64,000 nucleotides of DNA. Origin: Lientehia hominis. GTDB taxonomy: Bacteria; Bacillota; Clostridia; Lachnospirales; Lachnospiraceae. A model generated the notes under the pieces. That model did not search any database. It had not been told where the DNA came from and saw nothing but the letters and a program-made list of their open reading frames with translations. A program made the position numbers and the translations under genes. This document shows, piece by piece, positions 50,491 to 58,761 of the stretch (positions are counted from its first letter, which is position 1; each line of letters starts with the position of its first letter). The DNA lies in contig NZ_JAJNOR010000002.1 in NCBI RefSeq assembly GCF_021044755.1, positions 151,026 through 215,025 of the forward strand. The letters are read 5' to 3'.

Positions 50491-52680
50491 TTACATACAC
50501 TGCTCTATCGGCTCTTTTTCAAAGTTTCTCAAAGAAAAATCCGAATTCAGCAATGTTAAATTAGGGTTGTAATAAGGATCACCTTTCTCCAATATCTCCG
50601 GCCATCTTTGCCTGAAGGTCTCCACCTCATGTTCAAATCTTAAAACTTTTTCCGGCGTATCCTCAATTCCTCTGGATTTCGATTCATAGTGATATAATTG
50701 TGCAAAAGGATTATACACGACCAACTTCCCGAGCTTTCGGACTTTCATACAATAATCAATATCATTAAAAGCGACTGCAAGTCCCTCATAAAATCCCCCT
50801 ACTTCCTCAAAAATACTTCTTTTTGTCATCATACAAGCCGCAGTCACTGCACTATAATCTTGAGCGCAAAATGCCCGCAGAAAATATGTTTTTTCTCCCT
50901 TGTGAAAGCCGATAAAAGTATGACCGGCGATTCCTCCATATCCCACGACCACTCCCGCGTGCTGAATCGTGTCATCATCATAGAAAAGCTTTGCCCCTGC
51001 AATTCCGACATCTTCTCTTTGGCAATATCCCAAAAGTTCTTCTATACAGTCTTCATTTATAAACTCTGTATCATTATTCAGAAACAAAAGATAATCCCCC
51101 GTAGTATATGGCAGAGCATAATTATTGATGGATGAAAAATTAAACCCCTTCTCGCTCTTCCATGTCACAATTTTCAAGTTATCATATTTTGCTTCCAGTT
51201 CCTTATAGCATGCGAAAGTTTTTTCTTCTGTACTGTTATTCTCTACAATAACCATTTCTACATTCTTATATGACGCCTTATCCAAAACAGATTTCACGCA
51301 GACTCTCAGGTCTTCTGTATGATCTTTATTTGGAATCACAATTGAAACCTTTGGATTACCTTTCACCGGGTATACTACTCTGTAAGCTCCTAATACTTCA
51401 TTTTGCTTAACCTCAACATCCCCAAGCCCAGCTCTTTTACAATGAGCTTTTATGGCCCTGGCTCCCGCCTCAAACGCATACATTTTCTTTTCCGGGTTTT
51501 CTGCTGTTGACTGTGAATTAACCCTCCAGTGATATAATACCTTGGAAATATGACATACTTTTTTCGCCTGTTCCACACAACGAAAAATAAAATCATAATC
51601 TTGTGCCCCATCAAACTCTTGTCGAAACCCTCCTATTTTATCAACCAGCTCTTTTTTCACAACTAAGAGATGAGAAATATAATTCATGCTTCGAAGCAAG
51701 TCCGGATTAAAATCTGGTTTAAAATGAGGATCCAAATAAAAATCTTTCTTATTTTTAGAGGTAAGCTTATCCTCGTCCGAATACAGGACGTCTGCACAGC
51801 TCCCCTTGTTTATCTCTTCATTGATTCTCAATGCACATTCATAAAGAGCGTCTTCTGCCAAAACATCATCATGGTCTAATAGGACCACATAATCCCCCCT
51901 TGTCAGGGCAAGGGCTGCGTTTGTATTCCCCGCTATTCCCATATTGTCAGGCAGGACTGTAACTTTAATCCTCGAGTCTGTTTTCTGGTATTCAGACAAG
52001 ACTTTGGCACATTCACCGGCAATGCTTCCATGACTTCCGTCTGCTATGCACAATTCCCAACTCTGGTACGTTTGTGCTTGAACAGATCTGATCATTTCTC
52101 TTAAAAATTTTTCCGGTGTCCTATAAACAGGCACAACAATGCTGAATTTAGGCATTACAGGAAATTTTTTCTTCCGTTGTAACTCTAATTGTTCAGGCGA
52201 ACAAATAACCTGTTTTCTCCATCCATTATAGTCAATCTTATTGCCTTTTACCTTTCTCTTGAACTTTTTAATAAAAGCTTTCAATCCATACTTTTTCAAA
52301 AATAAAAAGCCTCTTTCAATTGTATCTGCGCGAAATATCTCCTTAAATTTTAGTATTTTATCCTTTTTACTTTTTAACTTATCACCTATAATAAGTTTCT
52401 CTTTTTTCTTTTTGCCATCTGCAATGAAAATCATATAATAAGTATTTTCAGGTGAATAATCTATTAAAACGCAAAAGCCCAGCTTCAATTTGCTCATACC
52501 ATGAAATACATCTTGGTTAACATCATAACGTCCAACATCAGTACGATTGATCTTAACGATTTTCTTTTTCTGATCATGAACTTCAATTTGAACTGGAACC
52601 TCAGGAGAATCGCTGGCAGCCCAGCCTAAGACTGCCATAGTATTATTTTGAACTTTAACATTATCGATATAATATTTCAT
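50491..52680 (-). CDS. large GT2 glycosyltransferase with two catalytic domains
   Basis: A 729-residue protein. An N-terminal beta-rich domain (about 1-110; no known name) precedes a charged linker, then two GT-A domains. The first (about 175-430) has FSIVVPVYRTPEKFLREMI, LLDHDDVLAEDAL and YSDEDKLTS. The second (about 445-705) has VSIVIPNKDHTEDLRVCVKSVL, VENNSTEEKT, FLNNDTEFINEDC, ACMMTKRSIFEEVGGFYEGLAVAFNDIDYC and LYHYESKSRG. Such two-domain enzymes extend surface polysaccharides; acceptor and sugars are unknown. It is AT-rich compared with the left half of the window. Confidence 0.88.
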   Translation of the reverse strand: MKYYIDNVKVQNNTMAVLGWAASDSPEVPVQIEVHDQKKKIVKINRTDVGRYDVNQDVFHGMSKLKLGFCVLIDYSPENTYYMIFIADGKKKKEKLIIGDKLKSKKDKILKFKEIFRADTIERGFLFLKKYGLKAFIKKFKRKVKGNKIDYNGWRKQVICSPEQLELQRKKKFPVMPKFSIVVPVYRTPEKFLREMIRSVQAQTYQSWELCIADGSHGSIAGECAKVLSEYQKTDSRIKVTVLPDNMGIAGNTNAALALTRGDYVVLLDHDDVLAEDALYECALRINEEINKGSCADVLYSDEDKLTSKNKKDFYLDPHFKPDFNPDLLRSMNYISHLLVVKKELVDKIGGFRQEFDGAQDYDFIFRCVEQAKKVCHISKVLYHWRVNSQSTAENPEKKMYAFEAGARAIKAHCKRAGLGDVEVKQNEVLGAYRVVYPVKGNPKVSIVIPNKDHTEDLRVCVKSVLDKASYKNVEMVIVENNSTEEKTFACYKELEAKYDNLKIVTWKSEKGFNFSSINNYALPYTTGDYLLFLNNDTEFINEDCIEELLGYCQREDVGIAGAKLFYDDDTIQHAGVVVGYGGIAGHTFIGFHKGEKTYFLRAFCAQDYSAVTAACMMTKRSIFEEVGGFYEGLAVAFNDIDYCMKVRKLGKLVVYNPFAQLYHYESKSRGIEDTPEKVLRFEHEVETFRQRWPEILEKGDPYYNPNLTLLNSDFSLRNFEKEPIEQCM

Positions 52681-52752
52681 AATAAATCATCCTGCTCCTC
52701 AATGCCGTAAATACGGCCTATTGTCAATACCTCAACAATGCTTCATTAATAG

Positions 52753-53001
52753 CTACGCATCCAAGTGCCACACTGCTTCTGCCCTTGCAATATAAAAAAT
52801 CGCGGAAGTCGAATTTTTATTAGCCTCGTCGGATTTCGGTTCAACTTTCACCCCCACAGTAACAGCTTCACCCTCCCCACTGTCAGACAGCTCAATTCTA
52901 CCGTCTAAAAGTTTTGGTTCTTTATAATTCAAACATGCATTCGCTTCCATAAAATTTCCTGTTACTTTCTGTAGATAACAATGTAAAATACAATCAAACA
53001 T
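52753..53001 (-). CDS. hypothetical short protein or gene remnant
   Basis: An 82-residue open frame in the 480-base gap between the large GT2 gene and the acyltransferase gene. It has no recognised domain. The middle (NYKEPKLLDGRIELSDSGEGEAVTVGVKVEPKSDEANKNSTS) reads like a real beta-rich protein, but the N-terminal part is cysteine-rich and unusual, and the start lacks a proper ribosome site. It may be the leftover end of a larger gene. A GGAAAGACGG site upstream points to an ATG in another frame that stops after six codons. Low confidence; I see no other gene in this gap. Confidence 0.35.
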   Translation of the reverse strand: MFDCILHCYLQKVTGNFMEANACLNYKEPKLLDGRIELSDSGEGEAVTVGVKVEPKSDEANKNSTSAIFYIARAEAVWHLDA

Positions 53002-53094
53002 CTTTTTTCTTCATCCGTCTTTCCTTTCAAAACCATTTAGATACATTATTATGATTATATCATACCAAGAATCAATACACAATGTTCACCCAGT

Positions 53095-53123
53095 TTGACT
53101 ATTTATATTGAGCATGTTATAAT
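53095..53123 (+). promoter_or_regulatory. sigma-A promoter of the acyltransferase gene
   Basis: TTGACT (53095-53100), a 17-base spacer and TATAAT (53118-53123), about 40 bases before the start. Confidence 0.9.
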
Positions 53124-53161
53124 TAATCACGAAGTACCACTTATAAAGAGGAGTTTGATGT

Positions 53162-54205
53162 ATGAAAAAAGAGCGTCTTTTTTATTTGGATTTCATTCGC
53201 GCCCTGGCTACTATCATGATCTTGCTGACGCACTATAATGCTCGATATTTGTTTTATTATATGAATCCTGCCAAACCAGAGAATGCCATCATAAGTCTAT
53301 ATCCTTTTCATCTTTATATAGGGGATCTTGGTGTCGCTTTATTTTTTATTATTTCCGGTGTTTCGTTGATGTATGTTTATCACAAAAAATGTGAATTAAA
53401 ACAATTCTACAGCAAAAGATTTCAATCTATATATCCAATGTTTTGGATAACTTATTTCATAGCTTTTTTATATTTCTTTTTTTGTTTAAAACACATGATT
53501 CATATGGAGGTTCCCAAGCAAAACTTCATCTTAACTATCTTAGGTCTGGATGGATATCTGTTCGGCGTAGTCCCGTCTTATTATATTCTGGGCGAATGGT
53601 TTCTAGGTTGTATCATTTTAATGTATTTAATATTTCCCCTATTGCGGAAACTCCTGCTTTCTCATCCATGGATTTTATGTATTGGGGCTGTTTTAATTTA
53701 TATACCTTTTGCATTTTACGAATGGTTTCCATCCTTTTCTTCATCTAAATTATTATTTGTCAGAATACCAGAACTCATATTTGGTATGATATTTATATGG
53801 AAAATAAAAGAGTCCCGCTTATGGATGGCTATTATCGGCGTCATAATATTAGCATGTACTGTATTCTTCAATCCTGCTTTACCTTCCAGTGTAAAGACAA
53901 CTTATATTGGAATTAGTTTTTTTATCGTATTGGTTTATATATCTAAATGGCTTGATCGGCCAATTTTTCGGGGGATTTGCCGTACTATCAGTAAATATTC
54001 ATATGCTGCTTTTTTAACACATCATGTAATCATAGATGAACTAGCTAAACATTTTCCAATGGCAGATTTAAGCCGTTCCAGCAGATATTTGCTTTTTATT
54101 TTATATATTTGCATAACTGCTCTCGTCTCTTGGTTAGTTTATCAGTTAAACGCACGTATAATACAGGCAATCCGTAATAATCCAATACGTAACATCTCTT
54201 CGTAA
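53162..54205 (+). CDS. acyltransferase family 3 membrane protein
   Basis: A 347-residue protein with about ten membrane helices. The start LFYLDFIRALATIMILLTHYNARY carries the family histidine region, and SLYPFHLYIGDLGVALFFIISGVSLMYVYHKK is the usual second element. RFQSIYPMFWITYFIAF follows. These enzymes add acetyl or other acyl groups to surface sugars, using acyl-CoA at the inner face. GAGGAG lies 8 bases before the ATG. The gene is very AT-rich and has its own promoter. Its location among glycosyltransferases suggests modification of the polysaccharide. Confidence 0.9.
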   Translation: MKKERLFYLDFIRALATIMILLTHYNARYLFYYMNPAKPENAIISLYPFHLYIGDLGVALFFIISGVSLMYVYHKKCELKQFYSKRFQSIYPMFWITYFIAFLYFFFCLKHMIHMEVPKQNFILTILGLDGYLFGVVPSYYILGEWFLGCIILMYLIFPLLRKLLLSHPWILCIGAVLIYIPFAFYEWFPSFSSSKLLFVRIPELIFGMIFIWKIKESRLWMAIIGVIILACTVFFNPALPSSVKTTYIGISFFIVLVYISKWLDRPIFRGICRTISKYSYAAFLTHHVIIDELAKHFPMADLSRSSRYLLFILYICITALVSWLVYQLNARIIQAIRNNPIRNISS

Positions 54206-54330
54206 ACAGCAGTATGATTTTTGTCGGAAATATAGAATACAATATTTTTATAGATAGGTTTTTATGAATATATTAAGTACAGGGGGAGTCCTGTGCTTTT
54301 ATTCTTTAAATCATTTAATATTGTAAGTTA

Positions 54331-54359
54331 TTGCAATGTTCTTTTTGTCAACGTATAAT
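54331..54359 (+). promoter_or_regulatory. sigma-A promoter of the coiled-coil glycosyltransferase gene
   Basis: TTGCAA (54331-54336), a 17-base spacer and TATAAT (54354-54359), about 50 bases before the ATG at 54410. Confidence 0.85.
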
Positions 54360-54409
54360 TTAACTCAGAAGGCAGAACATAAGCATACTAAAATAAGGAG
54401 TTATACAAT

Positions 54410-55843
54410 ATGCAATCAGCTTTGGTTAGTGTTATAATGACCGTTTACAATGCAGAAGATTATCTTTCCGAAAGCATCAAAAGTGTTTTAAATCAAACAC
54501 ATAAAAACTTACAGCTAATAATCATTGATGACGGGTCAACCGATGCTTCATCAAAAATCATAAGCAGCTTCGAAGATCCTAGAATAGAATTTTATCAATT
54601 ACAAGAAAATCGTCATATCGCCTTTGCCACCAATGTTGCATTTTCAAAAGTCAAAGGTGATTATATGGCTATCATGGATGCTGATGACATATGGGTGGAA
54701 GAAAAAATAGAAAAACAGCTCAATTATTTATATTCTCATCCAGAACATCAGGGATGTTTTACATGGGTCGATCTGATAGATAGTAACGGGGATTGTATTA
54801 ATGAAAAATTACCTTCGTTAAAAGCCCTTTTCGATTCTCATACTGATACTCAAGAAGAATGGCTTCGTTTCTTTTTCTTTCATGGTAACAAGTTAAATAA
54901 TCCTTCTTCTCTGATTGAAGCCAGGGTACTTCCAATAATAGGAAATCATGATTTATTTTATATTCAGGCTACAGACATGGAATGGTGGGTTCGTTTCACA
55001 AGCCGTTATTCTTTTGGCATTTTAGAAGAACCATTAGTTAAATACCGCCGTATATTAGACTCCGATACCAATGTCAGCAGTCTGTCAGAAGAACACGACA
55101 CGCGATTTTATAATGAATATATGCATATCCGATACCATTTTTTCGATAGTATGGATGATAGTTTATTTATACGCACATTTAAGGATTATTTCCAAAACCC
55201 CGACTCAAAGACTCCTCTAGAGCTCGCTTGTGAAAAGGCCTTTTTAATCTGTCATAGTTTTAACGATTCATCCGCATTCAGTGCACTGGGAATTTTAAAA
55301 ATAGACGAGCTTTTACGAAGAAGTGACACCGCGGAGATATTGAAAAAACGTTTTAAATTTTCAACTGTTGAATGCGGCCGTTTGACAGGCACTCATCTTT
55401 ATAATGATCCATATATTCAAAAAAGAGAACTGTCGTCCATAATTTCACAGAAACAGCAAGAAGAAAAAATCAAAAAATTAGAAGAAAAAAACATTGCATC
55501 TTTGCAGCAGATTGAACAATTAAATGCAGCAGCTAATGAAATTCAATTTAAAATGCGGGAAGTACAAACGGCCTATCAGCAAATGGAGACGCTTTTTAAC
55601 CAAGCGATCGAAGAGCAGCGTAAGCTTGAAGAGATAAACAATAATTCCAAGTCAGAAATTCAGCAATTGAAAAAAGAAGTATCCATACTCAATCAAAGCA
55701 TTCTGGAATTGGACAGTGATCTGTTGTCTATTTTAAATTCCCGTTCTTGGAAAGTAACTTCTCCTTTTCGTAAATTAGCAGATAAAATTAAAGACGCTAG
55801 GATAAATAAGGATTCAGATAATAATAAGAATAATAAATTGTGA
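54410..55843 (+). CDS. GT2 glycosyltransferase with C-terminal coiled coil
   Basis: A 477-residue protein. The N-terminal GT-A domain (about 1-220) has ALVSVIMTVYNAEDYLSESIKSVLNQTHKNLQLIIIDDGSTD, MAIMDADDIW with the metal-binding aspartates, and FTWVDLID. The last third (about 345-450) is a long coiled coil rich in glutamine, glutamate and lysine, ending in the sequence NSRSWKVTSPFRKLADKI, which recurs at the ends of many glycan-synthesis proteins. The coil may set chain length or hold a complex together. AAGGAG precedes ATG. AT-rich, with its own promoter. Confidence 0.88.
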   Translation: MQSALVSVIMTVYNAEDYLSESIKSVLNQTHKNLQLIIIDDGSTDASSKIISSFEDPRIEFYQLQENRHIAFATNVAFSKVKGDYMAIMDADDIWVEEKIEKQLNYLYSHPEHQGCFTWVDLIDSNGDCINEKLPSLKALFDSHTDTQEEWLRFFFFHGNKLNNPSSLIEARVLPIIGNHDLFYIQATDMEWWVRFTSRYSFGILEEPLVKYRRILDSDTNVSSLSEEHDTRFYNEYMHIRYHFFDSMDDSLFIRTFKDYFQNPDSKTPLELACEKAFLICHSFNDSSAFSALGILKIDELLRRSDTAEILKKRFKFSTVECGRLTGTHLYNDPYIQKRELSSIISQKQQEEKIKKLEEKNIASLQQIEQLNAAANEIQFKMREVQTAYQQMETLFNQAIEEQRKLEEINNNSKSEIQQLKKEVSILNQSILELDSDLLSILNSRSWKVTSPFRKLADKIKDARINKDSDNNKNNKL

Positions 55844-55847
55844 TAAT

Positions 55848-55898
55848 ATAAAAAACACAAGGCATGGTCCCCAAACATATTTGAGCCCATGCCTTGTG
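55848..55898 (-). terminator. intrinsic terminator after the L,D-transpeptidase gene
   Basis: A 12-bp stem (55887-55898 with 55856-55867). On the minus strand it is followed by TTTTTTATATTA, so it ends the transpeptidase transcript; it may also slow the converging glycosyltransferase transcript. Confidence 0.9.
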
Positions 55899-55953
55899 AA
55901 TTTATCAAACATTAACTGCCGCTATAGAATAATCTTAACACTTTATGGAAAGT

Positions 55954-58746
55954 TTACAGAAACGGGTCCGTAGGGTCATATCTCTGATTTGAAGGTATCG
56001 GTACCAATATTGGCCTGTAAAAAGGCCCCGGATTACTGCTATTGTATACAATCACCTTAGTCCCCAGAGAACAACGTGAATAAATCCAATATGCATTCTT
56101 ACACAGCAGACGTATACAGCCAGCAGATCTAGTCACCCCGAGTCCATTATATCCGTCTGTGAGGAGTGTCCGATTATTCGTAGTTTCATAGGTAATAGAA
56201 TGGAACAAAAAGCCCTCTCCAGCCGTCAGACGAGTAGCAAACTGTGCCCAAGTATTATTGTACATCAATTTCCATCGGTATTTTTGAGGGGTATAAAAAG
56301 TCCCTAAAGGAGTATCATCTCCCGTAGAACAAAGCATTGACTTAACAGGTATCACATAACCGTTGGCCCCATCCGATGCATAAATGGTCACACAATTCAT
56401 TTGTTTATTTACTTTAATCATATATTTGCTCTGAACACCAATCAAATTATCTACGTCCTGGCATAAAACACCATTTGGATAGAAGTAATATTTTAAGCCT
56501 CCTATATATTTCCAACCGGTTACTGCAGTCCCATTTAGAAGGTAAAAACGTTCACCCTGGCTGCCGTTGGTATCATACCATCCTGTACCTGATCCATGGG
56601 AATAAACAGGAACATTTGCAGAACACCATGTTCCAGTAAGCTTTCCTGTACTATCTTCTGCATAAATACAAGTTTCGTACTGTCCCACTTCATAATTGTG
56701 TTCACTCGAATATATCCAGCAACCGGCTGTAGCTCCATTTACAGTTCCCGTCCGCCATACTATATCATCCTGCCCGCCGTTAGTCGTCCAAGTTGGAAAG
56801 ATTACTTGACTGATCGGATTGGATGCGGCTATGTTACATGAAACATAATATCCCTGTCCGCTTAAATAGGATATATTAACGTTTGAAATTACAGGCGGTC
56901 CTCCCCACTCCCGAACAGTTATCGTAATAGGAGCAGAGCACTCACCATTATACCACACACCATCTTTATATTCTGCGGCATACACTTTATAATCATATTG
57001 CGCACCTGCATTCCCTGATCCATCCTCAAATCCGTTCACGTTTGATGAACCAATCCACTCATACATGTCTTTTCCATGTTCAGATCTCATAATACCATAT
57101 GTATTAACACCGCCAACTGGTCTCCATGTCAAATATATACTATAGTATTCTTTACTGTCCTGAACGGCAGATACTTGCTGCGGAACACCAATACCTGGTT
57201 TTCCCTCAGCAATGCTTGAATAAGCTGCGTAACCCCATCTTCCATCCACATAATTCAGGGATTGTATCTTATATTGGTATGTCCTATTAATATCCAAGTT
57301 TGTGTCAATATACTCGTTCTGCCCCGTACTGCCTAATGCAATCCAATTGTTCCCATCATCGGATATACGCCAGACCATATACCCATAAGCCCCATATGCC
57401 GGCGTCCATATTATCCGTGTTGAAGTAAACGTCTCTGCCTGCACTTTTACTTCTGAAGGTGCCGCCTGAATATGCCCTTCTGCCGCGACTGAAGTCATGC
57501 CATTGCACCATTGGCCATTCAGATAAGAAGTCGAATACACCTGATAAAAATATGTTTTTCCGACTTCAAGCCCTTCCTCTACAAAACTATTAGAGCCTGT
57601 CACTACTCCTCGCCATTCATAAGGCCCATCCATATTTTCTGCACGCATAATTCCAAATGTATTTGCTTTTCCGACTATATCCCAGCTTACCTTTAATGCC
57701 TGATTACCATAGCCAGAAGTCACGTTTACATTTACCGGTGCTGTTGGAATCAATTTTTTCCCAACTGGCTCGCTATATGGTCCGCCTTCCCATTGCCCGT
57801 TCACATAGCGGACACTCTGAACACGGTATAAATATTCTTTATTAAAGTCTACTTGTTTATCTGTATACTCCGTCGCCCAGACTGCATCCAGTCTCTCCCA
57901 ACCATTGTCTTTATCATTGAAACGATATACTATATAAGCAGTTGCATTAGACGCCGGTCCCCAACTAATCAGCAAAGAATCTTTTTCGTTTTCTACATTA
58001 AGGGACTCCGGCATTGTCAATGCATAAGGATCAGGAACATATATTCTGACAGCTGTAGATGTGTCACCGTTATACCACACCCCTCCTGTATAAGCCGCTG
58101 CATATACTTTATAATAATAAGTTTTATCAAATGCTGCCGTTGAGTCTACATATGTACTTGCTCCATTCACAGCTGTCAGCCACTGATATGTGCCATCTTC
58201 TTGTTCTGCGCGCATAATTCCAAATACACTCGCGCTACCGTCAGTTTTCCAGCTTAGTTTCACTGCTGAACTTTCAAAAGTTGCGTTCACATCCGTGGGA
58301 ACTCCTAAAGCCACCAAAATCTCTGCTTCTTCGCTATATCCTCCGGCGCCCCACTGCCCATCGGCATAGCTCATGCTCTGTACCCGATACAAGTATTTTT
58401 TTCCAAACTCTACATTACTGTCTACATAGCTGAATCCCCAAATTGCATCCAAACGCTCCCAGGTACTCTCCATCTCATTCCAGCGGTATACTATATAAGC
58501 AGTCGCCCCAGACACTTCATCCCAACTGATCCGCACAGATGTCCCATCTCTAACCTCAGCCTTTATTCCTGAAGGTGCATCCAATACTGCACGGATGTCT
58601 GAACTGTCAGAATTCTGAGTTGTCTCCACAGTTGTCCCCAGATTTGTCTCTTGCGATATCCCTTCCGCATGAATCAACAAACTCTGCAAACTCAAACACA
58701 AAATCAAAGCCATGATCAGCCATATCGGCTTTTGTTTCCTCTTCAT
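55954..58746 (-). CDS. secreted L,D-transpeptidase with fibronectin III modules
   Basis: A 930-residue exported protein. A signal peptide (about 1-27) precedes six fibronectin-III-like modules (about 55-612), a GBS Bsp-like domain (about 617-716), a glucan/choline-binding-type repeat (about 735-765; TGWKYIGGLKYYFYPNG) and a C-terminal YkuD L,D-transpeptidase domain (about 772-900). The catalytic site is histidine 849 in FLFHSITYE and cysteine 877 in RSAGCIRL, where the usual SHGC reads SAGC. It crosslinks peptidoglycan stems (3-3 links) or anchors proteins. AAGGAGGGG precedes ATG. It follows the GH25 protein by 15 bases, so the pair is cotranscribed. Confidence 0.9.
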   Translation of the reverse strand: MKRKQKPIWLIMALILCLSLQSLLIHAEGISQETNLGTTVETTQNSDSSDIRAVLDAPSGIKAEVRDGTSVRISWDEVSGATAYIVYRWNEMESTWERLDAIWGFSYVDSNVEFGKKYLYRVQSMSYADGQWGAGGYSEEAEILVALGVPTDVNATFESSAVKLSWKTDGSASVFGIMRAEQEDGTYQWLTAVNGASTYVDSTAAFDKTYYYKVYAAAYTGGVWYNGDTSTAVRIYVPDPYALTMPESLNVENEKDSLLISWGPASNATAYIVYRFNDKDNGWERLDAVWATEYTDKQVDFNKEYLYRVQSVRYVNGQWEGGPYSEPVGKKLIPTAPVNVNVTSGYGNQALKVSWDIVGKANTFGIMRAENMDGPYEWRGVVTGSNSFVEEGLEVGKTYFYQVYSTSYLNGQWCNGMTSVAAEGHIQAAPSEVKVQAETFTSTRIIWTPAYGAYGYMVWRISDDGNNWIALGSTGQNEYIDTNLDINRTYQYKIQSLNYVDGRWGYAAYSSIAEGKPGIGVPQQVSAVQDSKEYYSIYLTWRPVGGVNTYGIMRSEHGKDMYEWIGSSNVNGFEDGSGNAGAQYDYKVYAAEYKDGVWYNGECSAPITITVREWGGPPVISNVNISYLSGQGYYVSCNIAASNPISQVIFPTWTTNGGQDDIVWRTGTVNGATAGCWIYSSEHNYEVGQYETCIYAEDSTGKLTGTWCSANVPVYSHGSGTGWYDTNGSQGERFYLLNGTAVTGWKYIGGLKYYFYPNGVLCQDVDNLIGVQSKYMIKVNKQMNCVTIYASDGANGYVIPVKSMLCSTGDDTPLGTFYTPQKYRWKLMYNNTWAQFATRLTAGEGFLFHSITYETTNNRTLLTDGYNGLGVTRSAGCIRLLCKNAYWIYSRCSLGTKVIVYNSSNPGPFYRPILVPIPSNQRYDPTDPFL
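56911..58584 (-). repeat. six fibronectin-III-like modules, two alternating types
   Basis: Coding repeat of about 93 residues. Odd modules carry YIVYRxN...WERLDA...YLYRVQS-type sequence; even modules carry FGIMRAE...YEW...YYKVYA-type sequence with W(Y/C)NG. The order is strictly alternating B-A-B-A-B-A. Confidence 0.8.
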
Positions 58747-58761
58747 CTTCTTCCCCTCCTT

